From NCBI GenBank assembly GCA_018224415.1, contig JAGTUZ010000277.1, positions 1 to 21,880 on the forward strand: a stretch of DNA of 21,880 nt, given 5' to 3'. Below the pieces are notes generated by a model. The model saw nothing but the letters and a program-made list of their open reading frames with translations, was not told where the DNA came from and ran no database searches. The position numbers were made by a program, and so were the translations under genes. The DNA comes from Bacteroidota bacterium. GTDB taxonomy: Bacteria > Bacteroidota > Ignavibacteria > SZUA-365. Below are positions 1 through 7,166 of this stretch, in pieces (position 1 is the first letter of the stretch; the number at the start of each line of letters is the position of its first letter).

Positions 1-69
1 GCCCGCGCCGCCCTGCTCAACCCGCGCAAGACCGCGAAGAAGCCAGCGAAAAAAGCGAAGAAAAAATAA
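1..69 (+). CDS. C-terminal end of an unidentified protein with a lysine/alanine-rich tail (5' truncated)
   Basis: An open frame enters from the left edge and ends at TAA (67-69), giving 22 visible residues. The last eleven are almost only K, A and P (AKKPAKKAKKK). Such basic tails occur on DNA-binding proteins of FCB bacteria, for example topoisomerase I or histone H1-like proteins, and also on some ribosomal and translation proteins, so the tail alone does not identify the gene. A strong hairpin about 66 bases downstream (136-165) probably ends its transcript, which supports this being a real gene end. Confidence 0.6.
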   Translation, partial: ARAALLNPRKTAKKPAKKAKKK

Positions 70-135
70 TTCCGCAATGAATCTGTTGGAACGCGGATGA
101 CGTGGATCCAACGAATTGAAACGGATGGATTCAGA

Positions 136-165
136 AGAGGGCACTCCCCAACAGGAGTGCCCTCT
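136..165 (+). terminator. Hairpin terminator after the lysine-rich gene
   Basis: Arms 136-147 (AGAGGGCACTCC) and 154-165 (GGAGTGCCCTCT) are a perfect 12-bp inverted repeat around a six-base loop. One further A-T pair (135/166) extends the stem. The T-rich stretch after it is short (TCTTTCAT), so termination could be moderate. The symmetric A/T flanks would also allow function for transcripts coming from the right. Confidence 0.7.
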
Positions 166-402
166 TTCATACGGTCGCGGGAAAGGACTTTTCCCTATAT
201 CAGGCAAAGGCACTGCGTACTGGGACTGGGTCAGCATCCTGCGATGGCGGGAAACCGAGGGATACGAGGTTCCTGAGGAAGAATTTGAAACCGCAGAATC
301 CCTGTTTCGAATCTCGATCGCATTGATCCTGAAAAGACATGGAAAGGGAGTCGGAGATACGCTTGCGTTTTCAGCCGGTTGAGAGACCGTATCTCGTACC
401 TT

Positions 403-430
403 CAGCGTAGCACGGTCAGCGTAGCACGGT
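403..430. repeat. Tandem direct repeat, 2 x 14 bp
   Basis: CAGCGTAGCACGGT at 403-416 is repeated exactly and without spacing at 417-430, followed by CAC. It lies in noncoding DNA close to the end of the lipocalin gene. No function is apparent; replication slippage is the simplest origin. Confidence 0.85.
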
Positions 431-451
431 CACGCGCGTAGGGGTGAGAAG

Positions 452-500
452 GCCGCCGGGGGAATGCATCGTGGCTCTGCGTTAGCGCATTCTCGGCGGC
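452..500 (-). terminator. Probable hairpin terminator overlapping the end of the lipocalin gene
   Basis: GCCGCCG...GAATGC (452-467) pairs with GCATTCTCGGCGGC (487-500) with a small bulge, about 13 pairs in total. The upstream arm lies in the last codons of the lipocalin gene, so its TAA (484-482) sits at the base of the loop. On the minus strand the stem is followed by a pyrimidine stretch (CTTCTCACCCC) and not by a clean T run, so the call is tentative. Confidence 0.45.
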
Positions 501-1033
501 GCGGCATCCATGATCGCAAGCGGGTAATCATTGGTGGAAATGAGCTTCGTGATGTCGAAGCCTTTCGCGGCGAGGCGCTGTTTGAGGTCCTCGAGCGGGA
601 CGACGTCCCAGCGCGGCTGCCGGGCCATGATCCACAGATACTCGCGGCTCGGCGCGCCGACCGCCACCCACTGGTAGTTCTCGTCAAGTTCGATGATCCA
701 ATAGTCTCCCTTGAACGGCCAGAAGAACGAGACCTTCAGCTTGCTGTTGTTGCTGCCTTCGACCACCCAGGCCTTGCCGTTGACGCTGTTGTGCTCGCCA
801 CGGACGCTGTCTTCCCGGCAGCGATTGATGACGCGTATCGTCTCGCTGTCGATGATCTCATACTCGGCGGTGGAATTCCAGCAGTCGTCCTGGAAGGAAT
901 TCGGCAGGCGCATGATTTCGTACCATTTGCCGGCGTAGCGTTCGAGATCGACGGCGTCGACGGTGTCGAGTGGCGGATGGTTTCCGCCACAGCCGGGAAG
1001 GAGGAGCGAGAGGAAAACAAGGAGGCGTTTCAT
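482..1033 (-). CDS. blc: Lipocalin family lipoprotein (Blc-like)
   Basis: The 183-residue product starts with a lipoprotein signal peptide (hydrophobic residues 4-12, lipobox L-P-G-C with Cys15), so it is probably lipid-anchored in the outer membrane or periplasm. The lipocalin signature follows at once: DLERYAGKWYEI around residues 29-40 with the GxW motif (G35, W37), then RLPNSF, close to E. coli Blc. Bacterial Blc proteins bind lysophospholipids and fatty acids and are linked to membrane stress. I chose ATG 1033 because the signal peptide begins exactly there; an in-frame ATG at 1051 would put a polar hexapeptide in front. No good Shine-Dalgarno is visible. A 73-base gap separates it from the DUF21/CBS gene upstream on the same strand, so co-transcription is possible. 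Confidence 0.9.
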   Translation of the reverse strand: MKRLLVFLSLLLPGCGGNHPPLDTVDAVDLERYAGKWYEIMRLPNSFQDDCWNSTAEYEIIDSETIRVINRCREDSVRGEHNSVNGKAWVVEGSNNSKLKVSFFWPFKGDYWIIELDENYQWVAVGAPSREYLWIMARQPRWDVVPLEDLKQRLAAKGFDITKLISTNDYPLAIMDAAPPRMR

Positions 1034-1106
1034 TTGCTTACCATGAATCATTGGGAAGGGATGCTTGCGGAAATTCCAGACTCGATACAGCGCCCGGGAT
1101 GTGCAT

Positions 1107-2270
1107 TCACGACCCGGTGTCTTCATCCGTTTCGATGCCGAGAGCGCGGGCCCGCACCATCCAGAGCTTTCGCGCCCGCAGGCGTAAATCTTCGATATTG
1201 TCGGTTTCGTCCATGATCTCGATGCCCATGATCGTCTCGAGAATATCCTCGAGCGTGACAAGCCCGCTCGTACCACCGAATTCGTCCACTACAATGGCGA
1301 TATGCTGTCGTTGCTTGAGCAGCCGGTCGAAGAGCAAGGAGAGCGTCAGGGATTCAGGAACCATAACGATGCTGCGCCTGAGCGTCTCGAGTCTCGCTTC
1401 GGGCTGACCCAGTGCCTGCTGGAGAAGCACGTCGTCCCGCAGCACGAATCCGGTTATATGGTCGATGTCGTCACCGTACACGGGCAGCCGGGAAACCGGA
1501 TGACGTTTCACGATGTCCATCGCCTCGGCCATCGTTGACTGCTCGGGGAGTGCGAGCACCTGCGTCCTCGGCGTCATGATATCGGTGACCTTCAGAGATC
1601 CGAAGCGGAAGAGATTGCGGATGATCCGCGACTCGGTTGCGTGTATCTGCCCGGACTCCTGGCCGATGCGCATCATGGCCATGAATTCGTCACGGGTAAA
1701 GGCGGGCGCGCCGCCCGTGCGGGAAATGAAGCGAGTGAGTTTCTCCGATATCCAGACAATGGGATACAACACGACGATCAGCATGCGGATGAAGCGCAGA
1801 CTGGGCGTCACCAGCGCCTGCCAGTACACCGCGCCGATGGTCTTCGGTACGATTTCCGAAAGGAAAAGTATCGCAAGCGTCATCGCTGCGGAGAACACGC
1901 CGAACCAGGCGCTGCCGAACAGCAGCGTCGCTTCCGCACCGGAGCCAATTGCGCCGACGGTGTGCGCGATGGTATTGAGCGTGAGAATGGCCGCCAGCGA
2001 GCGGTCGACGTTTTCCACTTTCAGCACGCGCAACAACTGCCCGCGACCTGGATTGCGTACCATTTCCCTCTCGACATACGAGGGCGTGATACTGAGCAAC
2101 ACTGCTTCCGAGATGGAGCAGAGAAAGGAGAAGGCCAGCGCGAGAAGAATATACAGGATCAACGCGTTGAGGCTTCCCTGGGCAGGGAGCACCACGGTCT
2201 CGCCGGCGGCCGGCAGCGGCATGGCGAAGAGTAGCAGAAGGACAGCGAAAATGCCGATAATACGGTTCAA
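1107..2270 (-). CDS. DUF21/CBS-domain membrane protein (CorC/HlyC-CNNM family)
   Basis: A hydrophobic segment (IIGIFAVLLLLFAMPLPAAG) resembling a cleavable signal peptide is followed by a DUF21 region with about three more membrane segments (LNALILYILLALAF, AAMTLAILFLSEIVPKTIGA, LIVVLYPIVWI) and then a CBS pair (VTDIMTPRTQV and the VVDEFGGTSGLVTLEDILE motif). These proteins are associated with Mg2+/Co2+ efflux or membrane-stability roles; the substrate cannot be read from sequence. The C-terminal transporter-associated (CorC_HlyC) domain seems absent: the protein ends soon after the CBS pair with an acidic tail (ETDEDTGS). The frame stays open to 2531, but that extension is Arg/Ser-rich and unlike the family. 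No ATG lies near the hydrophobic segment, so I prefer TTG 2270 (387 residues); TTG 2303 is the alternative. The start is uncertain, the family is not. Confidence 0.85.
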   Translation of the reverse strand: MNRIIGIFAVLLLLFAMPLPAAGETVVLPAQGSLNALILYILLALAFSFLCSISEAVLLSITPSYVEREMVRNPGRGQLLRVLKVENVDRSLAAILTLNTIAHTVGAIGSGAEATLLFGSAWFGVFSAAMTLAILFLSEIVPKTIGAVYWQALVTPSLRFIRMLIVVLYPIVWISEKLTRFISRTGGAPAFTRDEFMAMMRIGQESGQIHATESRIIRNLFRFGSLKVTDIMTPRTQVLALPEQSTMAEAMDIVKRHPVSRLPVYGDDIDHITGFVLRDDVLLQQALGQPEARLETLRRSIVMVPESLTLSLLFDRLLKQRQHIAIVVDEFGGTSGLVTLEDILETIMGIEIMDETDNIEDLRLRARKLWMVRARALGIETDEDTGS

Positions 2271-2438
2271 TAGCCGTGCAGGCTGTGGTACATATGGAGA
2301 CAATGTAACAGACCGGAGGGATATTTCATTCCTCGGCCACCGAAATGCGCAACGCCTTGGCAAGCGGTTCACAACGGGATACCGACGCGCATTCCTGCTC
2401 CCGGTGGGTATGCGCCTCTGGCTCTGACGCCTGAGACG

Positions 2439-2475
2439 ACAAGCCCGCACGATGTGACACATCGTGCGGGCTTGT
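2439..2475 (-). terminator. Long perfect hairpin downstream of tdh
   Basis: Arms 2439-2455 (ACAAGCCCGCACGATGT) and 2459-2475 form a perfect 17-bp inverted repeat around a three-base loop. It lies 61 bases beyond the tdh stop codon and upstream of the DUF21/CBS gene, where an operon boundary is expected. There is no T run behind it (CGTCTCAGG on the minus strand), so it may work as a 3'-end stabiliser or a factor-assisted terminator. Confidence 0.6.
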
Positions 2476-2535
2476 CTGGATACGCTTCTCGACGGGGCCC
2501 TTCGCATGCTGCGCGTAGGCCGCGGCGTCAATGCC

Positions 2536-3504
2536 TTACAGGAGGCCCTTGTCGTGGCGGGCCTGCAGCTTCTCGAGCATGTCTTTTGTCATGCTGTCGA
2601 GGTCGAACGACGGGTTCCAGCCCCAGTCCTCGCGGGCAGCGGAATCGTCCACCGCATCGGGCCAGGAATCGGCGATCGCCTGGCGGAAATCGGGCTCGTA
2701 GGAAACGGTGAAGTCGGGCATGACTTTCTTGATGGAGTCGGCGAGATCCTTCACCGTGAAGCTCATCGAGCCGACGTTGTAATCGTTGTGCCGCTTCAGA
2801 TTCTCGAACGGGGCTTCCATCAGGTCGATGGTCGCCTTGAGGCAGTCGGGCATGTACATCATCGGCAGGCGCGTGTCTTCACGCACGAAGCAGGTGTACT
2901 GCCTGTTCTTGACGGCCTCGTAATAGATCGCCACCGCGTAGTCGGTAGTGCCGCCGCCCGGGAGGGTCTCGGACGAGATGATGCCCGGGTAGCGAAGGCC
3001 GCGGCTGTCGAGATTGTACTTCTTCACGTAGTAATCGGCGAGGATTTCCCCGCAGACCTTGGTGACACCATACATCGTGGTCGGGTGCAGTGCGACGTCC
3101 TGCGGGGCGACCGCGGGCGTGCCCGGTCCCCACACGGCGATGGAGCTGGGGACTACGACGCGGGCCATCTCGTACTTGACGCCGAGATTGAGGATGTTAA
3201 GCGTCCCGTTCATGTTGACGTCCCATGCCAGGGTCGGGTTTTTCTCGCCCACGGCGGACAGGATCGCGGCCATGTGCACGATCGTGTCGATATCGTACTT
3301 CTTGATGATCTCCTCGACGCTCTCGACGCTGTTCACGTCGATGAAGTGGAAGGGACCGGATTCCTTCAGTTCCTTGCTGGGCTCGGTCTTCCGGCCGGTC
3401 GCGATGACGTTCTCCGCACCGTATTTCTCGCGCAGCGCGAGGGTCAGTTCTGACCCGATCTGGCCGACGGCACCCGTGACGAGGATATTCTTGATTTCTT
3501 TCAT
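2536..3504 (-). CDS. tdh: L-threonine 3-dehydrogenase, SDR/epimerase-like type
   Basis: The 322-residue protein oxidises L-threonine to 2-amino-3-ketobutyrate with NAD+. It is an extended short-chain dehydrogenase: Rossmann glycine motif GAVGQIG (11-17), the catalytic triad region with Ser120/Ser121 and Y145-x3-K149, and the segment RYPGIISSETLPGGGTTDY (from 171), which I associate with SDR-type threonine dehydrogenases of Bacteroidota, Cupriavidus and trypanosomes and not with ordinary UDP-hexose epimerases. This is not the zinc-dependent MDR-type Tdh of E. coli. Start ATG 3504 is set by AGGAAG seven bases upstream and by the family N-terminus. The immediately upstream gene is kbl, whose enzyme uses the unstable product, which supports the assignment strongly. 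A hairpin sits in the 92-base spacer between them. Confidence 0.93.
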   Translation of the reverse strand: MKEIKNILVTGAVGQIGSELTLALREKYGAENVIATGRKTEPSKELKESGPFHFIDVNSVESVEEIIKKYDIDTIVHMAAILSAVGEKNPTLAWDVNMNGTLNILNLGVKYEMARVVVPSSIAVWGPGTPAVAPQDVALHPTTMYGVTKVCGEILADYYVKKYNLDSRGLRYPGIISSETLPGGGTTDYAVAIYYEAVKNRQYTCFVREDTRLPMMYMPDCLKATIDLMEAPFENLKRHNDYNVGSMSFTVKDLADSIKKVMPDFTVSYEPDFRQAIADSWPDAVDDSAAREDWGWNPSFDLDSMTKDMLEKLQARHDKGLL

Positions 3505-3554
3505 TGACACTTCCTGGATATGTACTCGGTTGCGTTGTAAGTGGCGGACGGATC

Positions 3555-3588
3555 GCGTCGTTCCGGACGACATCGTCCGGAACGACGC
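3555..3588 (-). terminator. Perfect hairpin in the kbl-tdh spacer (attenuator, stabiliser or terminator)
   Basis: GCGTCGTTCCGGACGA (3555-3570) and its exact reverse complement (3573-3588) flank only two bases; in RNA the innermost pairs would open to make a tetraloop or larger. It begins 8 bases after the kbl stop codon and lies 50 bases before the tdh start. No T run follows. Because the two genes form one pathway I think partial termination or 3'-end protection of kbl mRNA is likelier than full termination. Confidence 0.55.
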
Positions 3589-3596
3589 ACCGGAAA

Positions 3597-4835
3597 TCAA
3601 AGCATGCCCAGTTCCTTGCCCACCTTCGTGAAGGCGGCGATGGCGCGGTCGACATGCTCGGGCGTATGCGCTGCGCTCAGCTGCACGCGGATGCGGTCCT
3701 TGCCGCGCGGCACCACCGGGAAGGAGAAGGCGATCACGTAGATGCCTTCATTGAGCAGGCGGTCGGCGAACTCCACCGCGAGGGCGGAACAGTTTTCGTA
3801 TTTGCCGAACATGATCGGCACGATCGGATGGTCGCCGGGAATGATGTCGAAACCGGCGGCGGTTATCTCGCTCCGGAACTTCATCGCGTTCGCCTCGAGC
3901 CGGTCGCGCAGTTCGGTCGACTCCGTCAGCAGGTCCAACGCCTTGATGGTCGCGCCGACCACCGCGGGAGGAAGGGTGTTGGAGAACAGGTACGGGCGAC
4001 CCTTGTTGCGCAGCCACTCGATGATTTCCTTCTTGCCGGAAACGCAGCCGCCGGATGCGCCACCGAGCGCCTTGCCGAAGGTGGTGGTGATGATGTCGGT
4101 GCGTCCCATCACACCGCAGTATTCATGGGTGCCGCGTCCGGTCTTGCCGAGGAAACCCGTGCTGTGGCAGTCGTCGTGCAGCACGAGGGCGTCGTACTTC
4201 TCCGCGAGATCGCAGATCTGGTCGAGCTTCGCGATCTCGCCGTCCATCGAAAACGCGCCGTCGGTAACGATTACGCGGAAGCGGCAGTCCTGCGCTTCCT
4301 TCAGGCAGCGCTCCAGCCCCTTGGCCATCTTGCCGGTGCCCGGGTCCTCGGTCTCGGTGTCACCGAGATGTCCGTGGTTATAGATCCAGCGCTGCGCCTT
4401 GCTGAGGCGGATGCCGTCGATGATGGAAGCATGGTTGAGCGCGTCGGTGATGATGGCGTCCTGTTCGCCGAACAGCGGCTCGAACACCGCGCCGTTGGCG
4501 TCAAAGCAGGCGGCGAAAAGAATGGTGTCTTCGGTTCCGAGGAATTCCGACACCCTGCGCTCGAGTTCCTTGTGGATGTCCTGCGTACCGCAGATGAAAC
4601 GCACCGACGACAGGCCGTAGCCGCGTTCGTCGATGGCCTCGTGCGCCGCCTTGATCAGGTCGGGATGTGAGGACAGCCCGAGATAGTTGTTCGCGCAGAA
4701 ATTGAGCACTTTCTTGCCGCGGACGATGATTTCCGCGCCCTGCTCGCTTTCGATGATGCGCTCGTTCTTGTACAGCTTCTGATCCTTCAGAGACTGGAGT
4801 TCCCCGCTGAGGAACTCCTTCATTTTCCCGTACAT
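3597..4835 (-). CDS. kbl: 2-amino-3-ketobutyrate CoA ligase (glycine C-acetyltransferase)
   Basis: The 412-residue PLP-dependent alpha-oxoamine synthase cleaves 2-amino-3-ketobutyrate with CoA to glycine and acetyl-CoA, completing threonine breakdown with Tdh. Visible hallmarks are NFCANNYLGL (45-54), FDANGAVFEPL (111-121), NHASIIDGIRLSKA (134-147), HDDCHSTGFLG (220-230) and the PLP-lysine motif TTFGKALGGASGG with Lys255. The end PVVPRGKDRIRVQLSAAHTPEHVDRAI follows the E. coli enzyme closely. Differences from E. coli KBL as I remember it are an acidic insert of about ten residues around 156-169 (GHLGDTETEDPGTGK) and DDCHS in place of DDSHA next to the cofactor site. Start ATG 4835 has a good AAGGAG (4848-4843) seven bases upstream. 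Its promoter is probably at 4966-5002, and tdh follows. Confidence 0.95.
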   Translation of the reverse strand: MYGKMKEFLSGELQSLKDQKLYKNERIIESEQGAEIIVRGKKVLNFCANNYLGLSSHPDLIKAAHEAIDERGYGLSSVRFICGTQDIHKELERRVSEFLGTEDTILFAACFDANGAVFEPLFGEQDAIITDALNHASIIDGIRLSKAQRWIYNHGHLGDTETEDPGTGKMAKGLERCLKEAQDCRFRVIVTDGAFSMDGEIAKLDQICDLAEKYDALVLHDDCHSTGFLGKTGRGTHEYCGVMGRTDIITTTFGKALGGASGGCVSGKKEIIEWLRNKGRPYLFSNTLPPAVVGATIKALDLLTESTELRDRLEANAMKFRSEITAAGFDIIPGDHPIVPIMFGKYENCSALAVEFADRLLNEGIYVIAFSFPVVPRGKDRIRVQLSAAHTPEHVDRAIAAFTKVGKELGML

Positions 4836-4965
4836 AAATCAACTCCTTATGAAAAAGTGGTGCGTGGGACCAAGCATGTTCGATGGAAGGGGCCGTACTC
4901 TCGCGACGCGGACCCGTCCCAGTGTGAACGCGCGCCATCAATCCACATCCACACGGCGCTAACTA

Positions 4966-5002
4966 CAAATATATGGGTTTTCTTTGCAATTCCCGATGCA
5001 AA
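4966..5002 (-). promoter_or_regulatory. Candidate Bacteroidota-type -7 box with an overlapping upstream palindrome, in front of kbl
   Basis: On the minus strand TATATTTG (4973-4966) matches the Bacteroidota -7 consensus TAnnTTTG exactly. TTG triplets lie 13 and 25 bases further upstream, and neither fits the usual spacing of about 19-21 bases. An interrupted palindrome, TTTGCA-N8-TGCAAA (4983-5002), lies just upstream and would cover the -15 to -35 region, a usual operator position. The site is 130 bases before the kbl start, implying a long 5' leader. Confidence 0.5.
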
Positions 5003-5028
5003 TATTTGAGTGTGCCGAACGCCCGTCA

Positions 5029-6171
5029 TCACCTCGAATACGCGGATTTCTTGTACCGCTTTGCCAGGCCGTGCGAGCCATTGAAGTCGCGCATGCGCAG
5101 CACCTTGTCGTACTGCTTGACGGCATAGCTGCGTTGCTCCATCATGTCGTGCACCTGCCCCATGCGCAGGTTGGCCATGACCATGAATCCGGAAGGCTCG
5201 TCGTCGAGCGAGCGGGAGATCTTGTCGCATTCGACGAGGTATTTCATGGCGTTGCCGAGGTTTTTTGTCTGCATTGCGTTGTAGCCGAGGTAATACTGTG
5301 CCTCGCGCAGCATGCGCTTGCTGTATCCTCTTTTGTCCGCACCACTTCGTTTCGCAATGTCGGAAAATACTTCCGCCGCACGTTCCCAGTTACCGAGCTT
5401 GATGTAGGTGCGTCCGAGATAGCGGTGGAACACCGGATTTTCGGGAAAGGCCTCGAGCAGCCGCCGCGCATAGTGCAACGCATTGGAGGGCTTGTTTTCC
5501 ATGCCGTAATACACCTGCAGGAGGAAGTACATCGCCTCGTAGTTGGCGTAACGCCCTTTCTCCGCGGCCAGCTTCAGTTCCTTGAGACCGAGGGCCTTGT
5601 TTCCCTCGGGCAGAAAAACCATCAGCGGCTTCAGCACGGGATAGCGATCGGGCAGCACGGCCGCGTAGTAGTCGTATATGCCTGTGCCGAATGCCAGATC
5701 TGCATTGTCCGGCGCGAGCTCCGACGCATCCATCACTACCGGGAGGGCTTCCTTGCCCGTTTTCGCGGCGCTCACCCAGCTCTTGCGGTTTGCCTGCAGC
5801 CGTCCCTTGAAACCGATCGCGCCACCCTTGAAAAACAGGCCGGCGATGTCGTTTTCGTTCCGGTCGAGACGGTCGTCACACATGTCGATCACGTCGTCGA
5901 GCATGTCGTAAAACTGGCCGTCGCGGGATTCGTCCTCGATCGTGATCAGAATGCGCCACCATTCCACCATGGCGAGAAAGAACGGCCCGGCCGGATGGTC
6001 GGGATGTGCCTGCGCGACCTTGCGGAACGCGGCGTCGGCGGATTCGAAGCGCAGGTTGTATGTGTCCTGAACGCCCTCGCGGATCAGGGCGTCGATGGCC
6101 GGATCCTCGATCCACTGCGCGCGCAGTGCAAACGGAACGAGCAGGAGAAGAAGCAGCAGTGCGTATTTCAT
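5029..6171 (-). CDS. Secreted tetratricopeptide-repeat protein
   Basis: The 380-residue product has a signal peptide (MKYALLLLLLLVPFALRAQ, cleavage probably after LRA or RAQ) and then mostly helical TPR-like sequence. The clearest repeats are near residues 34-60 (YNLRFESADAAFRKVAQAHPDHP), 225-290 (ALHYARRLLEAFPENPVFHRYLGRTYIKLGNWERAAEVF) and 345-370 (VHDMMEQRSYAVKQYDKVL). TPR proteins are scaffolds for protein contacts; no enzymatic domain is visible. It is probably periplasmic. The start ATG shares one base with the TAA of the CPBP protease gene (TAATG), and GAGG lies seven bases upstream, so translation is likely coupled. It is the last gene of the long minus-strand operon. I recognise the general type from FCB genomes but know no defined function. 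Confidence 0.85.
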   Translation of the reverse strand: MKYALLLLLLLVPFALRAQWIEDPAIDALIREGVQDTYNLRFESADAAFRKVAQAHPDHPAGPFFLAMVEWWRILITIEDESRDGQFYDMLDDVIDMCDDRLDRNENDIAGLFFKGGAIGFKGRLQANRKSWVSAAKTGKEALPVVMDASELAPDNADLAFGTGIYDYYAAVLPDRYPVLKPLMVFLPEGNKALGLKELKLAAEKGRYANYEAMYFLLQVYYGMENKPSNALHYARRLLEAFPENPVFHRYLGRTYIKLGNWERAAEVFSDIAKRSGADKRGYSKRMLREAQYYLGYNAMQTKNLGNAMKYLVECDKISRSLDDEPSGFMVMANLRMGQVHDMMEQRSYAVKQYDKVLRMRDFNGSHGLAKRYKKSAYSR

Positions 6172-7166
6172 TATAGGACCTCATTTTCGTTTTCTTTGCT
6201 GGAGGTCATGTGACCCGGACCATTGTCCCCGGCGGAGACCTGTTTCCCGTTCGCCTCTCCCTTCTCTTTCAGTGAAAGGGCCTCGCGAAACCAGGGGAGA
6301 TACAGTAGCGCTGTTCCGGCAATCAGCACCAGGGTAGCCAGCACGCCGCCTTCCGGACCGAAGATGCCACCGCTGATCCATGCCGGGCCTTCCGGCCGGG
6401 TGACAAACAGACTGCGTTCGATGATGCCGCTGACGGGGAAACCGAATACCGGACCTAAATAGAAATTCCATCCGATATGCAGTCCTATGGGCAGCCACAG
6501 GGAACCACTGACGATGCGCGCGATTCCGAGCCAGATTCCTGCCAGAAAGATGTTCAGCAGGGGCAGCCATCCGATCCCGGGATTGAACAGATGCATCAGA
6601 CTGAAGACGCCGGAAGTGAGCAGCAGTGCCGGTACTGTTCCGACTTGTCGCAGGAGCACGCTGAAGGGATACCCGCGAACAAGAATCTCCTCGGCGAAGG
6701 CCACCAGAGTGAAAGACAGCAGGCCGAGGAGAATGATGGAAAGGGAATGGCCAAAAGTCACATGAGCTGATATCATACGCGCCTCCCCGAACACGAGTTC
6801 CAGCCCGACGAGCGCAAGCATCATGCCAAACGTAAGCAGCATGCCCAGTCCGAGCTGTTTCCATGCGAAGCGCTGCCACGGAAGCGCCAGCATCTCCAGC
6901 AGCGGCCGGCGGTCGAGGGCCAGTGCGCACAGCGTGCTTGCGGCCAATGCGGCACCGAGGGTCATCAACGGTGTGCTGAAGCGCCAGTCCAGTTGCGGGA
7001 GCGCGAGATAAACAACCATCCCGACAACAAACATGAGGAAAAACGCGGTTACGCCGTAGATCCCCAGTTTCCAGACGGCCCGCATCTCCCCGTGCGCATA
7101 CCAGAAATCATTCAGTTCCTGCGGCTCCGGGATGTGCGGTTGCTGCCGATCCGTCGTGTCTTCCAT
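6171..7166 (-). CDS. CPBP-family intramembrane protease (CAAX protease/bacteriocin-processing type)
   Basis: The 331-residue polytopic membrane protein has about eight hydrophobic segments. The three Abi/CPBP motifs are present: EEILVRG (E159, E160 and R164), FSLMHLFNP (H192) and GLHIGWNF (H230, N234). Members are glutamate-type intramembrane proteases related to Rce1; some cleave prenylated proteins or help peptide maturation, and many have unknown substrates. I chose ATG 7166 because the protein then begins with a short polar tail before the first membrane segment; the frame stays open further upstream only as a shadow of the GT2 gene. Its first 55 bases overlap the end of the GT2 gene, an unusually long overlap for this operon. 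Its TAA overlaps the TPR gene start by one base. Confidence 0.85.
   Translation of the reverse strand: MEDTTDRQQPHIPEPQELNDFWYAHGEMRAVWKLGIYGVTAFFLMFVVGMVVYLALPQLDWRFSTPLMTLGAALAASTLCALALDRRPLLEMLALPWQRFAWKQLGLGMLLTFGMMLALVGLELVFGEARMISAHVTFGHSLSIILLGLLSFTLVAFAEEILVRGYPFSVLLRQVGTVPALLLTSGVFSLMHLFNPGIGWLPLLNIFLAGIWLGIARIVSGSLWLPIGLHIGWNFYLGPVFGFPVSGIIERSLFVTRPEGPAWISGGIFGPEGGVLATLVLIAGTALLYLPWFREALSLKEKGEANGKQVSAGDNGPGHMTSSKENENEVL

Larger units (their letters stand above)
70..481. other. Intergenic region with no convincing gene
   Basis: This 412-base stretch lies between the right-pointing gene that ends at 69 and the left-pointing lipocalin gene that ends at 482, so it is a convergent 3'-3' gap. 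It holds a hairpin at 136-165, a tandem 14-base repeat at 403-430 and part of a second hairpin at 452-500. An 88-codon open frame (116-382) runs through the first hairpin, has no recognisable domain and no Shine-Dalgarno sequence, and was not called. Confidence 0.6.

Noticed and set aside
116..382. 88-codon plus-strand open frame in the left intergenic region
   Set aside because: It runs through a strong terminator hairpin, lacks a Shine-Dalgarno and any recognisable domain, and its composition differs from the neighbours.
2271..2531. N-terminal extension of the DUF21/CBS gene to an ATG at 2531
   Set aside because: The extension is Arg/Ser-rich, contains the 2439-2475 hairpin and precedes a signal-peptide-like segment that should be N-terminal.
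2464..3453. 329-codon open frame antisense to tdh
   Set aside because: The minus-strand SDR-type threonine dehydrogenase explains the region fully.
2536..3504. UDP-glucose 4-epimerase
   Set aside because: The fold is shared, but the RYPGIISSETLPGGGTTDY segment and the adjacent kbl favour SDR-type threonine dehydrogenase.
3504..4670. 388-codon open frame antisense to kbl
   Set aside because: KBL is unambiguous on the other strand; the antisense product is His/Arg/Val-rich and low in meaning.
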